Shown one piece after another: positions 7,408 to 16,073 of a DNA stretch of 64,000 nucleotides; within the stretch, counting starts at the first letter, position 1; every line of letters starts with the position of its first letter. Source of the DNA: Elusimicrobiota bacterium. Lineage in GTDB: Bacteria; Elusimicrobiota; Elusimicrobia; JACQPE01. The stretch is taken from contig JACPAN010000009.1 of assembly GCA_016180815.1 (NCBI GenBank), forward strand, positions 41,505-105,504, given 5' to 3'. The translations under genes and the position numbers were made by a program. The notes under the pieces are model-generated. The model did not search any database and had not been told where the DNA came from. It saw only the letters and a program-made list of their open reading frames with translations.

Positions 7408-8877
7408 TTAAATCAAAAGCCCGGCGATGGTGGCTGTGGTGAATGAGGCGAGCGCGCCCACGATCATGGCCCTTAACCCCAGCTTGGCTAAATCATGGCG
7501 CCTAGTCGGCGCAATGCCGGAAATGCCGCCGATTTGAATGGCGATGGAAGAAAAATTGGCGAATCCCGACAGCGCGTAGGTCGCGATCACGACCGAGCGA
7601 TACGATAAGGGCGTTCCGGTTTTGAGCATGTCGGCTAATTGCAGATAAGCCACGAATTCATTAACCACGGTTTTCACGCCCAAGAGCTGCCCGACGGTAA
7701 AACAATCCTGGCTTGGAACGCCCATAATCCAGGCCAGGGGCCAGCCAACCCAGCCGAAGACTTGTTGCAGGGAAAGGTTGGGCCATCCGATCAAATTCCC
7801 GGCTTGGCCCAACAGCGCATTGGCCATGGCGATTAAGGCGATAAAAGCCAGCAGCATGGCCGCCACGTTAAAAGCCAGATGCAGCCCTTCCGTGGCTCCC
7901 CGGCTGGCGGCGTCGATGGCGTTGGCGTCGATTTTTTTGACTTCGACATGCATTTTGCTGCGGGTTTCAGGCTCTTTGGTTTCCGGAAACGCCAGTTTGG
8001 CGCAGACCAAAGCCGCGGGCGCGCTCATCACGGATTGAGCGATCATGTGCCCCGCCACATCCGGAAAGAAATCCCTGAGCATGCCCACATAAGCGGCCAG
8101 CACCCCGCCTGCGGTGTTGGCGAAGCCGCCCACCATAATGGCCATCAATTCGCTTTGCGTCATTTTTTCGATATAGGGCTTGACGACCAGGGGCGCTTCG
8201 GTCTGCCCGACGAAAATATTGGCGGCATTGGAGAGGGTTTCGGCGCCGGAAGTTTTCATGGTTTTATACATGGCCACCGCAAAGAGACGCACCACCCATT
8301 GCATGACGCCCACATGATAGAGCACGGTCATAAACGAGGAGAAGAAGATGATGGTGGGCAGCACTTGAAAGGTGAAATTGACGAAGGAGCTGTCCACCTG
8401 CCCGGTGACGAAGGATCGAAACAGGAAAGCGGAACCTTCTTGAGTGAAACCCAGCAGCGCGTTCATGCCGTCGTTTAATTTATCGAACAGCCAAAGGCCG
8501 GGACCGGTTTTCAAAACGAAAATGCCGAATAGAAGCTGAAGGCCCATGCCCCAGCCCACGACGCGCCAGGGGATGATTTTTTTATTCGGGGAAAAAAGCC
8601 AGCAAAGAGCCAGGATGACGAAAATGCCCAAGAACGAAATAGCCCGTTGGCGCATGTCTAAGGGCGTTTGCTCGGCTTTGATTTGTTTGATATGGGAAGC
8701 GATGGCATTGGCCGAGGAGGGGGCTTCGTTGCCGGCCGTCACCGGTTCGGTGGATTCCTGCGCTTGAGCCGCGTTGCCCCGCAGGGCCCAGGAGAGAAAA
8801 CCTCCTTGGGCCGCGCCGATGACGCCGCAGATGAGGAAAATGACCCAGATGCGGACTGATTTAGGATTCACCAGCAT
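7408..8877 (-). CDS. concentrative nucleoside transporter (NupC/CNT family)
   Basis: A 489-residue inner-membrane cation-coupled nucleoside importer. Family motifs are present: GQTEAPLVVKPY in the first re-entrant hairpin region, GGFANTAGGVLAAYVG, and VKTVVNEFVAYLQL before the C-terminal core. The core begins about residue 75. The N-terminus carries one extra membrane segment (10-33) and a polar Ala/Glu-rich stretch (35-65) not found in short bacterial NupC proteins. Taken-up deoxynucleosides could feed the DeoC aldolase at 37303, though the genes are far apart. It is divergent from the aldehyde dehydrogenase operon and convergent with the secreted HExxH gene, 7 bases apart. Confidence 0.88.
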   Translation of the reverse strand: MLVNPKSVRIWVIFLICGVIGAAQGGFLSWALRGNAAQAQESTEPVTAGNEAPSSANAIASHIKQIKAEQTPLDMRQRAISFLGIFVILALCWLFSPNKKIIPWRVVGWGMGLQLLFGIFVLKTGPGLWLFDKLNDGMNALLGFTQEGSAFLFRSFVTGQVDSSFVNFTFQVLPTIIFFSSFMTVLYHVGVMQWVVRLFAVAMYKTMKTSGAETLSNAANIFVGQTEAPLVVKPYIEKMTQSELMAIMVGGFANTAGGVLAAYVGMLRDFFPDVAGHMIAQSVMSAPAALVCAKLAFPETKEPETRSKMHVEVKKIDANAIDAASRGATEGLHLAFNVAAMLLAFIALIAMANALLGQAGNLIGWPNLSLQQVFGWVGWPLAWIMGVPSQDCFTVGQLLGVKTVVNEFVAYLQLADMLKTGTPLSYRSVVIATYALSGFANFSSIAIQIGGISGIAPTRRHDLAKLGLRAMIVGALASFTTATIAGLLI

Positions 8878-8887
8878 GGGAATAGCG

Positions 8888-8902
8888 AAGATAGCATATC
8901 TT
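8888..8902. promoter_or_regulatory. short dyad in the divergent nucleoside transporter/ALDH intergenic region
   Basis: aagata-gca-tatctt is a perfect 6-bp inverted repeat placed 11 bases upstream of the transporter start and next to a TAGAAT hexamer (8904-8909) facing the ALDH operon. It could be an operator. The rest of this 140-base spacer (8878-9017) holds a small hairpin (8969-8983) and the ALDH ribosome site. Confidence 0.3.
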
Positions 8903-8968
8903 GTAGAATTTGAAGGGCTGTCAGCCCATGAAAACAGCGATTAATACGATCAGGAGGTCTGCAGGGGT

Positions 8969-8983
8969 CCCGCCTCAGGCGGG
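8969..8983. other. GC-rich hairpin in the ALDH leader
   Basis: cccgcc-tca-ggcggg forms a 6-bp hairpin 35 bases before the ALDH start. There is no U-run after it, so it is not a standard terminator. It may be part of a small repeat or a leader structure. Confidence 0.3.
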
Positions 8984-9017
8984 CCAGCGTCCTCCGGAGC
9001 TCTGCACAGGAGGATTC

Positions 9018-10535
9018 ATGTCCGCAACCGTTGCCCTTGAGATTCATGCTTCGGTGCGCGCGTTTTTATCCAAAGGACCCAAGAAAATGCTCATCGGCGG
9101 GCAATGGGTAGACGCTGTTGCAGGCAAAACGTTCGATGCTTTAAACCCGGCGACCGCGGAGGTTTTGGCGCGCGTGGCCGAAGGCGGCCAAGAAGACATC
9201 AACCGGGCCGTGGCCGCGGCCCGCAAAGCTTTTGAGCAGGGGCCTTGGCCGAAAATGACCGCGTCCGAGCGCAGCCGCTTGTTGAACAAAATCGCGGATG
9301 TGATCGAGGCGCATGCGGATGAATTGGCCCAATTGGAAACTTTAAACAACGGCAAAACCATCCGCGAAAGCCGCAAAGGCGATATGCCGCTGGTTGTGGA
9401 TTTACTGCGCTATTGGGCGGGCTGGCCGACCAAAATTCACGGAGAGACCATTCCGATCAGCGTGCCTTACGCGCCGGGCGCTAAATTTTTCAATTACACG
9501 GTGCGAGAGCCCGTCGGGGTCATCGGCGCCATTATTCCGTGGAATTTTCCCTTGCTCATGGCCATTGAGCGTATTGCCCCGGCCTTGGCCTGCGGCAATA
9601 CTTTGGTTTTAAAACCGGCGGAGCAAACGCCGTTGACGGCCTTAAGGCTGGGCGAATTATTGCTTGAAGCCGGGGTTCCGGAAGGCGTGGTGAATATCGT
9701 GCCCGGGTTCGGGCCGACGGCCGGCGCCGCCTTGGCGAGTCATCACGACGTGGACAAGGTGACGTTTACCGGTTCCACTGAAGTCGGCCGGGAAATCGTC
9801 AAAGCCTCGGCGGGGAATCTAAAACGTTTGTCGTTGGAATTAGGCGGCAAGTCCCCCAATATCGTTTTTGCGGACGCGGATTTGGAGGCTGCGGCCAAGG
9901 GCATGTTCATGGGCATTTTTTACAATCAGGGCCAATGCTGTTCCGCGGGTTCCAGGATTTTTATCGAAAAATCAAAATACGAAGCCTTGCTGGAAACCTT
10001 GGTGGCCAAGGCGAAGACCATACGCCAAGGGCCGGGCCTGGACCCTAATACGCATATGGGTCCGTTGGTTTCCGAGGAGCAGCTAAAACGGGTGATGAGT
10101 TATGTGGAATCCGGCAAAAAAGAAGGCGCCAAGGTTCTCGCCGGAGGCGAGCGAAGCGACGGGCCTTTATCGAAAGGCTATTTCGTCAAGCCAACGGTGT
10201 TTACCGGCGTCAAAGACGATATGAAAATCGCCCAAGAGGAGATTTTCGGGCCCGTGGCGGCCGTGATCCCGTTTGAAAGCGTTGATGAAGTGATCGCGCG
10301 CTCCAACGCCACGGTGTACGGTTTGGTGGCCGGGGTTTGGACTAAAGACGTCAAAAAGGCGTTCAACGTGGCCCATGCCTTGAAGGCCGGCACGGTATGG
10401 ATCAACTGCTATCACTTCGTGGATTCCGCCTCGCCTTGGGGCGGCTATAAGCAATCAGGGTACGGCCGTGAAAAAGGCCGATACGCCATTGATTTGTACA
10501 CGCAAATTAAAAGCGTTTGGGTTGATTTGAATTAA
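9018..10535 (+). CDS. NAD-dependent aldehyde dehydrogenase (phenylacetaldehyde/betaine-type)
   Basis: A 505-residue ALDH-superfamily enzyme oxidising an aldehyde to its acid. General base E274 (LELGGKSP), catalytic Cys in FYNQGQCCSAGSR (C308 by family pattern) and IIPWNFPLL of the cofactor site are intact. An in-frame ATG lies at 8910, but the start at 9018 follows aggagg (9008-9013) and gives family length. It is the first gene of an operon whose next gene (16 bases on) is a PaaA-like oxygenase, so phenylacetaldehyde or a related aryl/alkyl aldehyde is a reasonable substrate guess. It is not PaaZ-like, having no hotdog hydratase domain. Exact substrate unknown. Confidence 0.88.
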   Translation: MSATVALEIHASVRAFLSKGPKKMLIGGQWVDAVAGKTFDALNPATAEVLARVAEGGQEDINRAVAAARKAFEQGPWPKMTASERSRLLNKIADVIEAHADELAQLETLNNGKTIRESRKGDMPLVVDLLRYWAGWPTKIHGETIPISVPYAPGAKFFNYTVREPVGVIGAIIPWNFPLLMAIERIAPALACGNTLVLKPAEQTPLTALRLGELLLEAGVPEGVVNIVPGFGPTAGAALASHHDVDKVTFTGSTEVGREIVKASAGNLKRLSLELGGKSPNIVFADADLEAAAKGMFMGIFYNQGQCCSAGSRIFIEKSKYEALLETLVAKAKTIRQGPGLDPNTHMGPLVSEEQLKRVMSYVESGKKEGAKVLAGGERSDGPLSKGYFVKPTVFTGVKDDMKIAQEEIFGPVAAVIPFESVDEVIARSNATVYGLVAGVWTKDVKKAFNVAHALKAGTVWINCYHFVDSASPWGGYKQSGYGREKGRYAIDLYTQIKSVWVDLN

Positions 10536-10550
10536 GAGGGGGACGCATCA

Positions 10551-11372
10551 ATGATGTCCGAAAATGCAAAAGAGCAGAGTTTGGCCGAGAAATTGTCCAA
10601 AGGCGAGCGTATTGCCTCGCTCGATGAGATGACTCAGGAATACCGCGAGCATTTGACCAATTTGATGATGATGCAGGCGGATTCCGAGTTGGCCGGGGCG
10701 TTCGGCTATGTGCCCTGGATTATGAAATCACCCAGCATCCAGGAAACCCTTACCGTGGCTCAAATCGTCAAAGACGAGGTGCGCCACGCGCGCGTCATGT
10801 ACCGGTTGTTGGAATCCATGGGCGTTGAAGTCCAGGGTTATTACGAGAGTCATAATTTCAGCTTAAGGGTCAGCGAGCAGGAATTGGGCACCCGGCGCGT
10901 GGCTGAAGATAAGCGGGTCAATATTTTTTATTACCCCATCGAAACCTGGTATGACTTCATCATGTTCAATTTCTGCATGGACCGGGGCGCGGGCCATCAG
11001 CTTGAGGACGCCAAGGAGTGCTCTTATCAGCCCTGGTGCGATGTCATGGAAGGCATTTTCAAGGAAGAAGCCATGCACATGGCGCACGGGGATTATTGGG
11101 TCAAGCGTTTGGCCGCTGATGAGCGCACGCGCGAGAAAACCCAAGATGCGTTAAACCGATGGTACCCGCGCACCATGAATATTTTCGGCCGCGGCAATTC
11201 CCCGAAAAATAAAATTTATCGAAAGCTGGGCTTGAAAAAACGCGACAACGAGCAAGTCCGGCAAGCCTTCGCGGATGAGGTTAAGGCCAGATGCGGGGAA
11301 TTCGGGCTGGCTGTACCCGAGTGGAAGCCCGAAGAAGCGAAAATGCTCGAGGAACCCTTCATCCCGGGATGA
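10551..11372 (+). CDS. PaaA/BoxB-like di-iron acyl-CoA oxygenase (PF05138 type)
   Basis: A 273-residue helical protein of the phenylacetyl-CoA epoxidase PaaA/PaaC superfamily. All six di-iron ligands expected from PaaA can be placed: E47, E76 and H79 (KDEVRHA), D144 (FCMDRGAG), E173 and H176 (KEEAMHM). A NRWYPRTMNIFG stretch parallels PaaA after the last helix pair. E. coli PaaA works in a PaaABCE complex; no paaB, paaC, paaD or reductase paaE gene is present here. The protein may therefore act as a homo-oligomer with a separate reductase or catalyse a related oxygenation. It follows the aldehyde dehydrogenase by 15 bases, and beta-oxidation-type genes follow downstream. Start could also be 10554. 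Confidence 0.72.
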   Translation: MMSENAKEQSLAEKLSKGERIASLDEMTQEYREHLTNLMMMQADSELAGAFGYVPWIMKSPSIQETLTVAQIVKDEVRHARVMYRLLESMGVEVQGYYESHNFSLRVSEQELGTRRVAEDKRVNIFYYPIETWYDFIMFNFCMDRGAGHQLEDAKECSYQPWCDVMEGIFKEEAMHMAHGDYWVKRLAADERTREKTQDALNRWYPRTMNIFGRGNSPKNKIYRKLGLKKRDNEQVRQAFADEVKARCGEFGLAVPEWKPEEAKMLEEPFIPG

Positions 11373-11380
11373 TTCCTTCC

Positions 11381-11417
11381 TGTCATTGCGAGGAGCGAAG
11401 CGACGAAGCAATCTCAT
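11381..11417. repeat. REP-like palindromic element, copy B
   Basis: gtcattgcgaggagcgaagc ... aatctcat, a variant of copy A with two small insertions. With the inverted copy C (11497-11526) it bounds a 146-base unit whose 79-base centre is A+T-rich (aaacagttttatgtttattt). This resembles a small MITE or paired REP unit. It lies right after the PaaA-like gene. Confidence 0.7.
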
Positions 11418-11496
11418 AAATGTTTGAAAAACAGTTTTATGTTTATTTTTTGATTAGCAATTCGAATCCAGAATGGAAGGATTTGTACGAACTTTT

Positions 11497-11526
11497 ATGA
11501 GATTGCTTCGCTGCGCTCGCAATGAC
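11497..11526. repeat. REP-like palindromic element, copy C (inverted)
   Basis: atgagattgcttcgctgcgc then tcgcaatgac is the reverse complement of copy A/B sequence. Its last bases supply a misleading ATG (11522) just before the true start of the 3-hydroxyacyl-CoA dehydrogenase. Confidence 0.7.
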
Positions 11527-11536
11527 GGAGATAGGC

Positions 11537-12622
11537 ATGGCCATTAAAAAACTCGGCGTTGTCGGCGCCGGGACCATGGGCCGCGGCATCGTCCAGGTGG
11601 CGGCCGAAGCCGGATACGAGACCGTTGTTTACGATTTGTCGCGGGATATTTTAGACCGGGCCCTATCGGAAATTCACCGCCGCCTCCTGAGGCTCGAAGA
11701 AAAGGGAAAGCTAAAACAGGGGGATGCCGTCAAAGCCCTTGGGCGCATCCACCCGACTTCCGACTGGGCCGATTTTAAAAATTGCGATTTTGTCGTTGAA
11801 GCCGTGGCCGAGGAACTGGGCGCCAAACAAGGCGTTTTCCGGAACCTTGAAGCCGCGGTTTCTGCATCCGCGGTTTTAGCCAGCAACACATCCTCCATTT
11901 CCATCGACGCCATCGCCTCCGCCTGTAAAAATCCCGATCGCGTCGTCGGCATGCACTATTTCAATCCTGTTCCGGTCATGAAACTCATCGAAATCATTAA
12001 GGGCCGGGCGACGTCCGACTTGGCGCTGGAGACGGCCCGAACCCTGGCCCGCTCCTTGCGCAAAACCATCGTTGAGGCCAAGGACGCGCCCGGCTTCATC
12101 GTCAATCGTATTCTGCGGCCGTATTTTATCGAGCCGCTGCGCTTGATCGAGCAGGGTTTGGCGGACATTGAGTCCGTTGACGCGGCTTTGCGCTCCATGG
12201 GTTATCCCATGGGGCCTTTTCAATTGGCGGATTTCATCGGTTTGGATGTCAATCTGGCGATTACTAAGGTTGTTTATGACGCCCTTGGCAAGCCGGAACG
12301 ATTGAAGCCCAGCGCGGTGCAAGAAACTTTGGTCAAAGAAGGCTGTTTAGGCAGAAAAAACGGCCGGGGCTATTACCTTTATGACGGCCAGCAAGTGATC
12401 GGCCCCAACCCGAGATTGTCCGATGTTTGCCCTTCGCCATCGGGCCGATCAAGCAGGGAAGAGACGGCTTGGCGGGTGTTAAAAGCGCAAATCGCGGAAG
12501 CCGAAATTTTGATTAACGACGGCATCGCCACGGCCGAGCATATTGATTTAGCCATGCGCCTGGGCACCAATTCCCCGCGCGGCCCATTTGAGTGGAAGGC
12601 GGAGCTTCATGCTAAAGCGTAA
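11537..12622 (+). CDS. 3-hydroxyacyl-CoA dehydrogenase (PaaH/HbdA-type)
   Basis: A 361-residue enzyme that oxidises (S)-3-hydroxyacyl-CoA with NAD+. The N-terminal Rossmann motif GAGTMGRGI (near residue 10), the catalytic-His region VGMHYFNPVP and the C-terminal helical domain (GYPMGPFQLADFIGLDV) are intact. The ATG at 11537 (MAIKKLGVVG) is preferred; the ATG at 11522 lies in the repeat element. It is longer than the roughly 285-residue single-domain forms, with a second C-terminal helical segment (EAEILINDGIATAEHIDLAM), as in longer PaaH-type proteins. It is the first of six tightly packed degradation genes. The repeat unit separates it from the oxygenase gene. Confidence 0.9.
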   Translation: MAIKKLGVVGAGTMGRGIVQVAAEAGYETVVYDLSRDILDRALSEIHRRLLRLEEKGKLKQGDAVKALGRIHPTSDWADFKNCDFVVEAVAEELGAKQGVFRNLEAAVSASAVLASNTSSISIDAIASACKNPDRVVGMHYFNPVPVMKLIEIIKGRATSDLALETARTLARSLRKTIVEAKDAPGFIVNRILRPYFIEPLRLIEQGLADIESVDAALRSMGYPMGPFQLADFIGLDVNLAITKVVYDALGKPERLKPSAVQETLVKEGCLGRKNGRGYYLYDGQQVIGPNPRLSDVCPSPSGRSSREETAWRVLKAQIAEAEILINDGIATAEHIDLAMRLGTNSPRGPFEWKAELHAKA

Positions 12623-12872
12623 AGAGAAAAAGAGCCCCAGGCCAAAAAACGGTTTAAGCAAAAAGACAGTGGGGGAACTCTTAAAAAAACACCCCAAAAC
12701 GTTAGGTGTTTTCGACCATCACGGCGTTCATTTTTGCGCCGGGTGCTTCATCACGCTTTTTTCTCCGCTCAAAAAAGCCGCGGCTTACCATGCGGTTGAA
12801 AATTTCGACGTTTTTCTTCAAGACGTCCGCCGGGCGCTCCGCGGCCGCGTTGCCGGCCCCAATCATCATTAA
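12609..12872 (+). CDS. small DUF1858-like CxxC protein
   Basis: An 87-residue basic protein overlapping the end of the preceding dehydrogenase by 14 bases. The pattern [24 protein letters not shown] is split here as [14 protein letters not shown] and HGVHFCAGC. It matches the helical fold of DUF1858 domains, which carry a C-x2-C pair near a conserved L-x-x-x-P, and the Cys pair (FCAGC) is present. DUF1858 proteins are thought to bind metal or Fe-S and are associated with redox enzymes; the function is not established. Position inside a beta-oxidation operon suggests a redox or assembly helper, which is inference. Confidence 0.65.
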   Translation: MLKRKEKKSPRPKNGLSKKTVGELLKKHPKTLGVFDHHGVHFCAGCFITLFSPLKKAAAYHAVENFDVFLQDVRRALRGRVAGPNHH

Positions 12873-12873
12873 C

Positions 12874-14073
12874 GTGCCCGAAGCCCTGCTCATCAACGCC
12901 GTCCGAAGCCCGATGGGAAAATTAGGGGGCGCTTTATCAGGCGTGCGCCCGGATGATCTGGCTGCTTTCGTGATCGCCGAGCTCATCAACCGATCGGGCA
13001 TCCCTGCCGATCAAATCGACGATGTGATGTTCGGCTGCGCCAATCAGGCGGGAGAAGACAATCGCAATGTGGCGCGCATGGCCGCTTTGTTGGCGGGCTT
13101 GCCGCAGCAAGTGCCCGGGGTCACCGTCAATCGCCTTTGCGCGTCGGGCCTGGAAGCCGTCAATCAGGCGGCCAGGGCCGTGATCGCGGGGGAAGGGGAC
13201 ATGTTCATCGCCGGAGGCGTTGAGTCCATGAGCCGCGCCCCCTGGGCCATCCCCAAGCCGGAAACCGGATTTCCCTACGGCAATATCACGGCCTATGACA
13301 CGGCCTTGGGGTGGCGGTTCCCCAATCCTAAATTGGCCGCAAAATTTCCCTTGGAATCCATGGGAGAAACCGCGGAGAATGTTTATGACAAGAGCAAAAT
13401 TTCCCGTGAAGATCAGGACCGTTTCGCTTTAGCCAGCCATCAGAAGGCTTGGGCCGCGACGCAATCCGGCCGCTTCAAGGAAGAAATTGTTCCGGTGGCC
13501 ATTGCTTCCAAGAAGGGCTCGACCATCGTGAGCATCGATGAAACGATACGTCCGGAAACCGACCTCAACAAGCTGGCCGCCTTAAAACCCGCGTTTCGCG
13601 CCAATGGCACGGTGACCGCCGGCAATTCTTCGTCGTTAAACGACGGCGCCGCGGCTGTTTTGGTATTAAGCGAGAAAAAAACAAAGGCTTTGGGGCTAAA
13701 GCCCATGGCCAAATGGCTGGGATCGGCTGCAGCCGGCGTCGACCCAAGATACATGGGCTTGGGCCCGGTTCCGGCGGTCAAAAAACTTTTGGCGCGCACC
13801 GGAATCAAATTGGAACAAATCGATTTGATCGAATTAAACGAAGCTTTTGCCGTGCAATCCTTGGCCGTGATCCGCGAATTGGGCTTGGACGAGGCTAAAG
13901 TCAATGTCAACGGCGGGGCCATTGCTTTAGGTCACCCCCTGGGTTGTTCAGGCGCAAGGATTTTGACGGCCTTGCTTTACGAGATGAAAAGAAGAAAGGC
14001 GCGTTACGGTTTGGCGACTTTATGCATCGGCGTGGGCCAAGGCGTGGCCACGCTGATCGAACAAACGCCATGA
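12874..14073 (+). CDS. acetyl-CoA acyltransferase (thiolase, PaaJ/FadA-type)
   Basis: A 399-residue degradative thiolase that cleaves 3-oxoacyl-CoA to acetyl-CoA plus a shortened acyl-CoA. Catalytic residues are C89 ([10 protein letters not shown]), H354 (GHPLGCSG) and C384 (LCIGVGQG), spaced as in the family; NEAFAVQ is also present. The start is a GTG at 12874, one base after the stop of the DUF1858-like gene, which gives normal length. The upstream ATG at 12706 would add 56 residues read through the out-of-frame small gene. The stop overlaps the thioesterase start (ATGA). Confidence 0.92.
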   Translation: MPEALLINAVRSPMGKLGGALSGVRPDDLAAFVIAELINRSGIPADQIDDVMFGCANQAGEDNRNVARMAALLAGLPQQVPGVTVNRLCASGLEAVNQAARAVIAGEGDMFIAGGVESMSRAPWAIPKPETGFPYGNITAYDTALGWRFPNPKLAAKFPLESMGETAENVYDKSKISREDQDRFALASHQKAWAATQSGRFKEEIVPVAIASKKGSTIVSIDETIRPETDLNKLAALKPAFRANGTVTAGNSSSLNDGAAAVLVLSEKKTKALGLKPMAKWLGSAAAGVDPRYMGLGPVPAVKKLLARTGIKLEQIDLIELNEAFAVQSLAVIRELGLDEAKVNVNGGAIALGHPLGCSGARILTALLYEMKRRKARYGLATLCIGVGQGVATLIEQTP

Positions 14074-14468
14074 AGCCGGGAATTAGCAAGGCTAAAAAAG
14101 CCGTATTCGTGGATAAAGCCAAGCCCTGGATGAGGCCTTACATGCCCGGGTATGTGAATCACCCCGTGTATTCCACCTGGGCCATGATCCGGGCCATGGA
14201 ATGCGCGGCGCGCAAGCTGCTTCAGCCGTATCTTGAAGAGGGCGAGGATGCCGTGGGCTGCGAAGTGAAAGCGCAGCATTTGGCGCCGGCGGCTCTGGGG
14301 GAAACCATCCGGGTGACGGCCAAGTTCAAGGGAGTCAAAGGTCCGGTGATCACCTGCCGTTTGGAAGCTCATTGCGGAAAAAGCAAAATAGGGGAAGGCG
14401 AACACAAGCAGTTTGTTTTCAGCAGGGATCGGTACCGAAAATTTTTAAAACATGCAAACAATCGATGA
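14070..14468 (+). CDS. hotdog-fold acyl-CoA thioesterase, FlK-like
   Basis: A 132-residue single hotdog domain resembling the fluoroacetyl-CoA thioesterase FlK group. The FlK catalytic triad Thr-Glu-His (T42, E50, H76) has counterparts T36 (PVYSTWAM), E44 (RAMECAA) and H70 (AQHLAP) with identical spacing. The following [10 protein letters not shown] and [11 protein letters not shown] segments also fit. It presumably releases a stalled or toxic acyl-CoA (compare PaaI in phenylacetate operons). The start ATG overlaps the thiolase stop and the stop overlaps the next start, so it is translationally coupled in the operon. Confidence 0.78.
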   Translation: MKPGISKAKKAVFVDKAKPWMRPYMPGYVNHPVYSTWAMIRAMECAARKLLQPYLEEGEDAVGCEVKAQHLAPAALGETIRVTAKFKGVKGPVITCRLEAHCGKSKIGEGEHKQFVFSRDRYRKFLKHANNR

Positions 14469-15271
14469 ACACAAAAGCTAAGCCGGTTGAACCCAAAGCG
14501 CAGGGCAGCCCCGTTGAGCTTGTCCGCAAGCCGCCTATCGCCGTTTGTTTTTTAAACAGGCCGGAGGCCTTGAACGCTTTATCCGACGCCGTGATCGAAG
14601 AATTGGCGGTCCGCCTCGAAGAGTTGGACCGCGACGAATCCATCGGCGCCATTGTTTTGGCCGGGCGCGGACGGGCGTTTGCCGCAGGGGCGGATATCAA
14701 AGGCATGGTTGAAGCAACGGAAGAGGAAATGTCCAAATCGGACCGGTTGGCCAAGTGGCTGAGGGTTTGGAAGACAAAAAAACCCTTGATTGCGGCCGTG
14801 CATGGATTTGCTTTAGGCGGAGGCTGCGAACTGGTCATGGGCTGCGATCTGATCGTGGCGGCCGAAGACGCGGAATTCGGCCAGCCTGAAATTTTAATCG
14901 GGATTATGCCCGGCGCCGGCGGGACCCAGCGCCTGACTCGCGCCGTTGGAGCAAACCGGGCCATGGAATTGGTATTGACCGGGCGGCGTTTCAGCGCCCA
15001 AGAAGCGCATTCTTGGGGCTTGGTCAATAAAGTCGTGCCCAAGGAATTGCTGTTGCCTGAAACCGAAGCCCTGGCCTTGGAAATCGCCAAACGTCCTCGC
15101 GTGGCCGCGATGCGCGCCAAAGAAGCCGTTCTGAAGGCCGGCGATGTTCCTTTGCATGAAGGGTTGAGGTTTGAGCGCCAGCTTTTTTACAGCTTGTTCT
15201 CTACCGAGGACCAAAAGGAGGGCATGCGGGCCTTTTTGCAAAAGAGGGAGCCTAAATTCAAAAACAAATGA
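14465..15271 (+). CDS. enoyl-CoA hydratase (crotonase, PaaF/Ech-type)
   Basis: A 268-residue crotonase that hydrates trans-2-enoyl-CoA. Both catalytic acids of true hydratases are present: E122 in ALGGGCELVMG and E142 in FGQPEILIG, with the oxyanion-hole stretch FAAGADIKGM at 72-81 and PGAGGTQRL. The ATG at 14465 overlaps the thioesterase stop by 4 bases; an upstream in-frame ATG at 14372 would extend into that gene. The N-terminus (1-20) is a short polar extension. With the dehydrogenase and thiolase it completes a beta-oxidation turn. Confidence 0.9.
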   Translation: MNTKAKPVEPKAQGSPVELVRKPPIAVCFLNRPEALNALSDAVIEELAVRLEELDRDESIGAIVLAGRGRAFAAGADIKGMVEATEEEMSKSDRLAKWLRVWKTKKPLIAAVHGFALGGGCELVMGCDLIVAAEDAEFGQPEILIGIMPGAGGTQRLTRAVGANRAMELVLTGRRFSAQEAHSWGLVNKVVPKELLLPETEALALEIAKRPRVAAMRAKEAVLKAGDVPLHEGLRFERQLFYSLFSTEDQKEGMRAFLQKREPKFKNK

Positions 15272-16071
15272 GCGCCGATAGCCAAGAAATTCTTATTGAG
15301 CGCCAGGGCGTCGTTCTAACAATAACGCTTAACCGGCCGCAGGCCATGAATGCCTTAACCGCAGGCATGCTGGCCGCGCTTAAAAAAACCCTCAGGGAGG
15401 CCTCGGGCGACGTAACGCTTAAGGCCGTTGTTTTGACGGGGATGGGCCGGGGTTTTTGCGTGGGCGCTGATTTGTCGGATTTTAAAAAACGGGTGGACGC
15501 CGGACAAATGCTGGGTTTCCGCAAGGAATTGGACGACAATTTTCATCCCGTGGCCAAAATGATCAGAAGCATGCCTCAGATTGTGATCGGCCGCATTAAC
15601 GGCACTTGCGCCGGAGCGGGATTGGCTTTGGCCTTAGTCTGTGATATTAAATTTGCGCCGCTGGGGACCGGCTTTGTCGGGGCTTTTGCCAAGGTGGGGT
15701 TGGCGCCGGATACCGGCTCAAGCTATCTGGTTACCCACGCCATGGGCTATTCGAAGGCTATGGAGTTCTTTTTGACCAAGGGCCGGGCTACAGCCGAGGA
15801 TTTAGCGGCCTGCGGCTTAATCAACAAGGCGGTTTCTCCCGAGGCGTTGGACCAGGAAGTTGAGGCCGCTATTAAGGAGTTATCGGAATTGCCCGCCCAG
15901 GCCATTGTTTTGACCAAGCGCGCTCTCCAGTTTGCCTCCCAAGCCCGGTATTTTGACGAAGCCCTGGCTTATGAAGCCGCGGCCCAGGAGTATTTGGGCC
16001 GGACGGCTGATCATGCCGAGGGCTTGGCCGCATTCTTGGAAAAAAGAAAGCCGGTCTATACAGGGAAATAG
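15268..16071 (+). CDS. crotonase-fold isomerase, PaaG-like
   Basis: A 267-residue crotonase-superfamily protein. It lacks the two Glu residues of hydratases: GAGLALALV replaces the GGGCEL site. It carries an Asp at D148 in the GLAPDTGSS stretch, the position used by isomerases such as PaaG and dienoyl-CoA isomerase. CVGADLSDF provides the oxyanion hole. By analogy PaaG converts ring-1,2-epoxyphenylacetyl-CoA to the oxepin and also isomerises enoyl-CoAs, which would fit a PaaA-like oxygenase upstream. The start overlaps the preceding stop by 4 bases. It is the last gene of the operon. Confidence 0.8.
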   Translation: MSADSQEILIERQGVVLTITLNRPQAMNALTAGMLAALKKTLREASGDVTLKAVVLTGMGRGFCVGADLSDFKKRVDAGQMLGFRKELDDNFHPVAKMIRSMPQIVIGRINGTCAGAGLALALVCDIKFAPLGTGFVGAFAKVGLAPDTGSSYLVTHAMGYSKAMEFFLTKGRATAEDLAACGLINKAVSPEALDQEVEAAIKELSELPAQAIVLTKRALQFASQARYFDEALAYEAAAQEYLGRTADHAEGLAAFLEKRKPVYTGK

Positions 16072-16073
16072 AC

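Noticed and set aside
12706..12873. N-terminal extension of the thiolase
   Set aside because: It overlaps the coupled DUF1858-like gene in another frame; the GTG at 12874 gives the normal thiolase N-terminus.
9018..16071. Complete phenylacetate (paa) pathway
   Set aside because: Only PaaA-, F-, G-, H-, J-like and thioesterase genes are present; the ligase, other oxygenase subunits, reductase and PaaZ are missing, so gene symbols were withheld.
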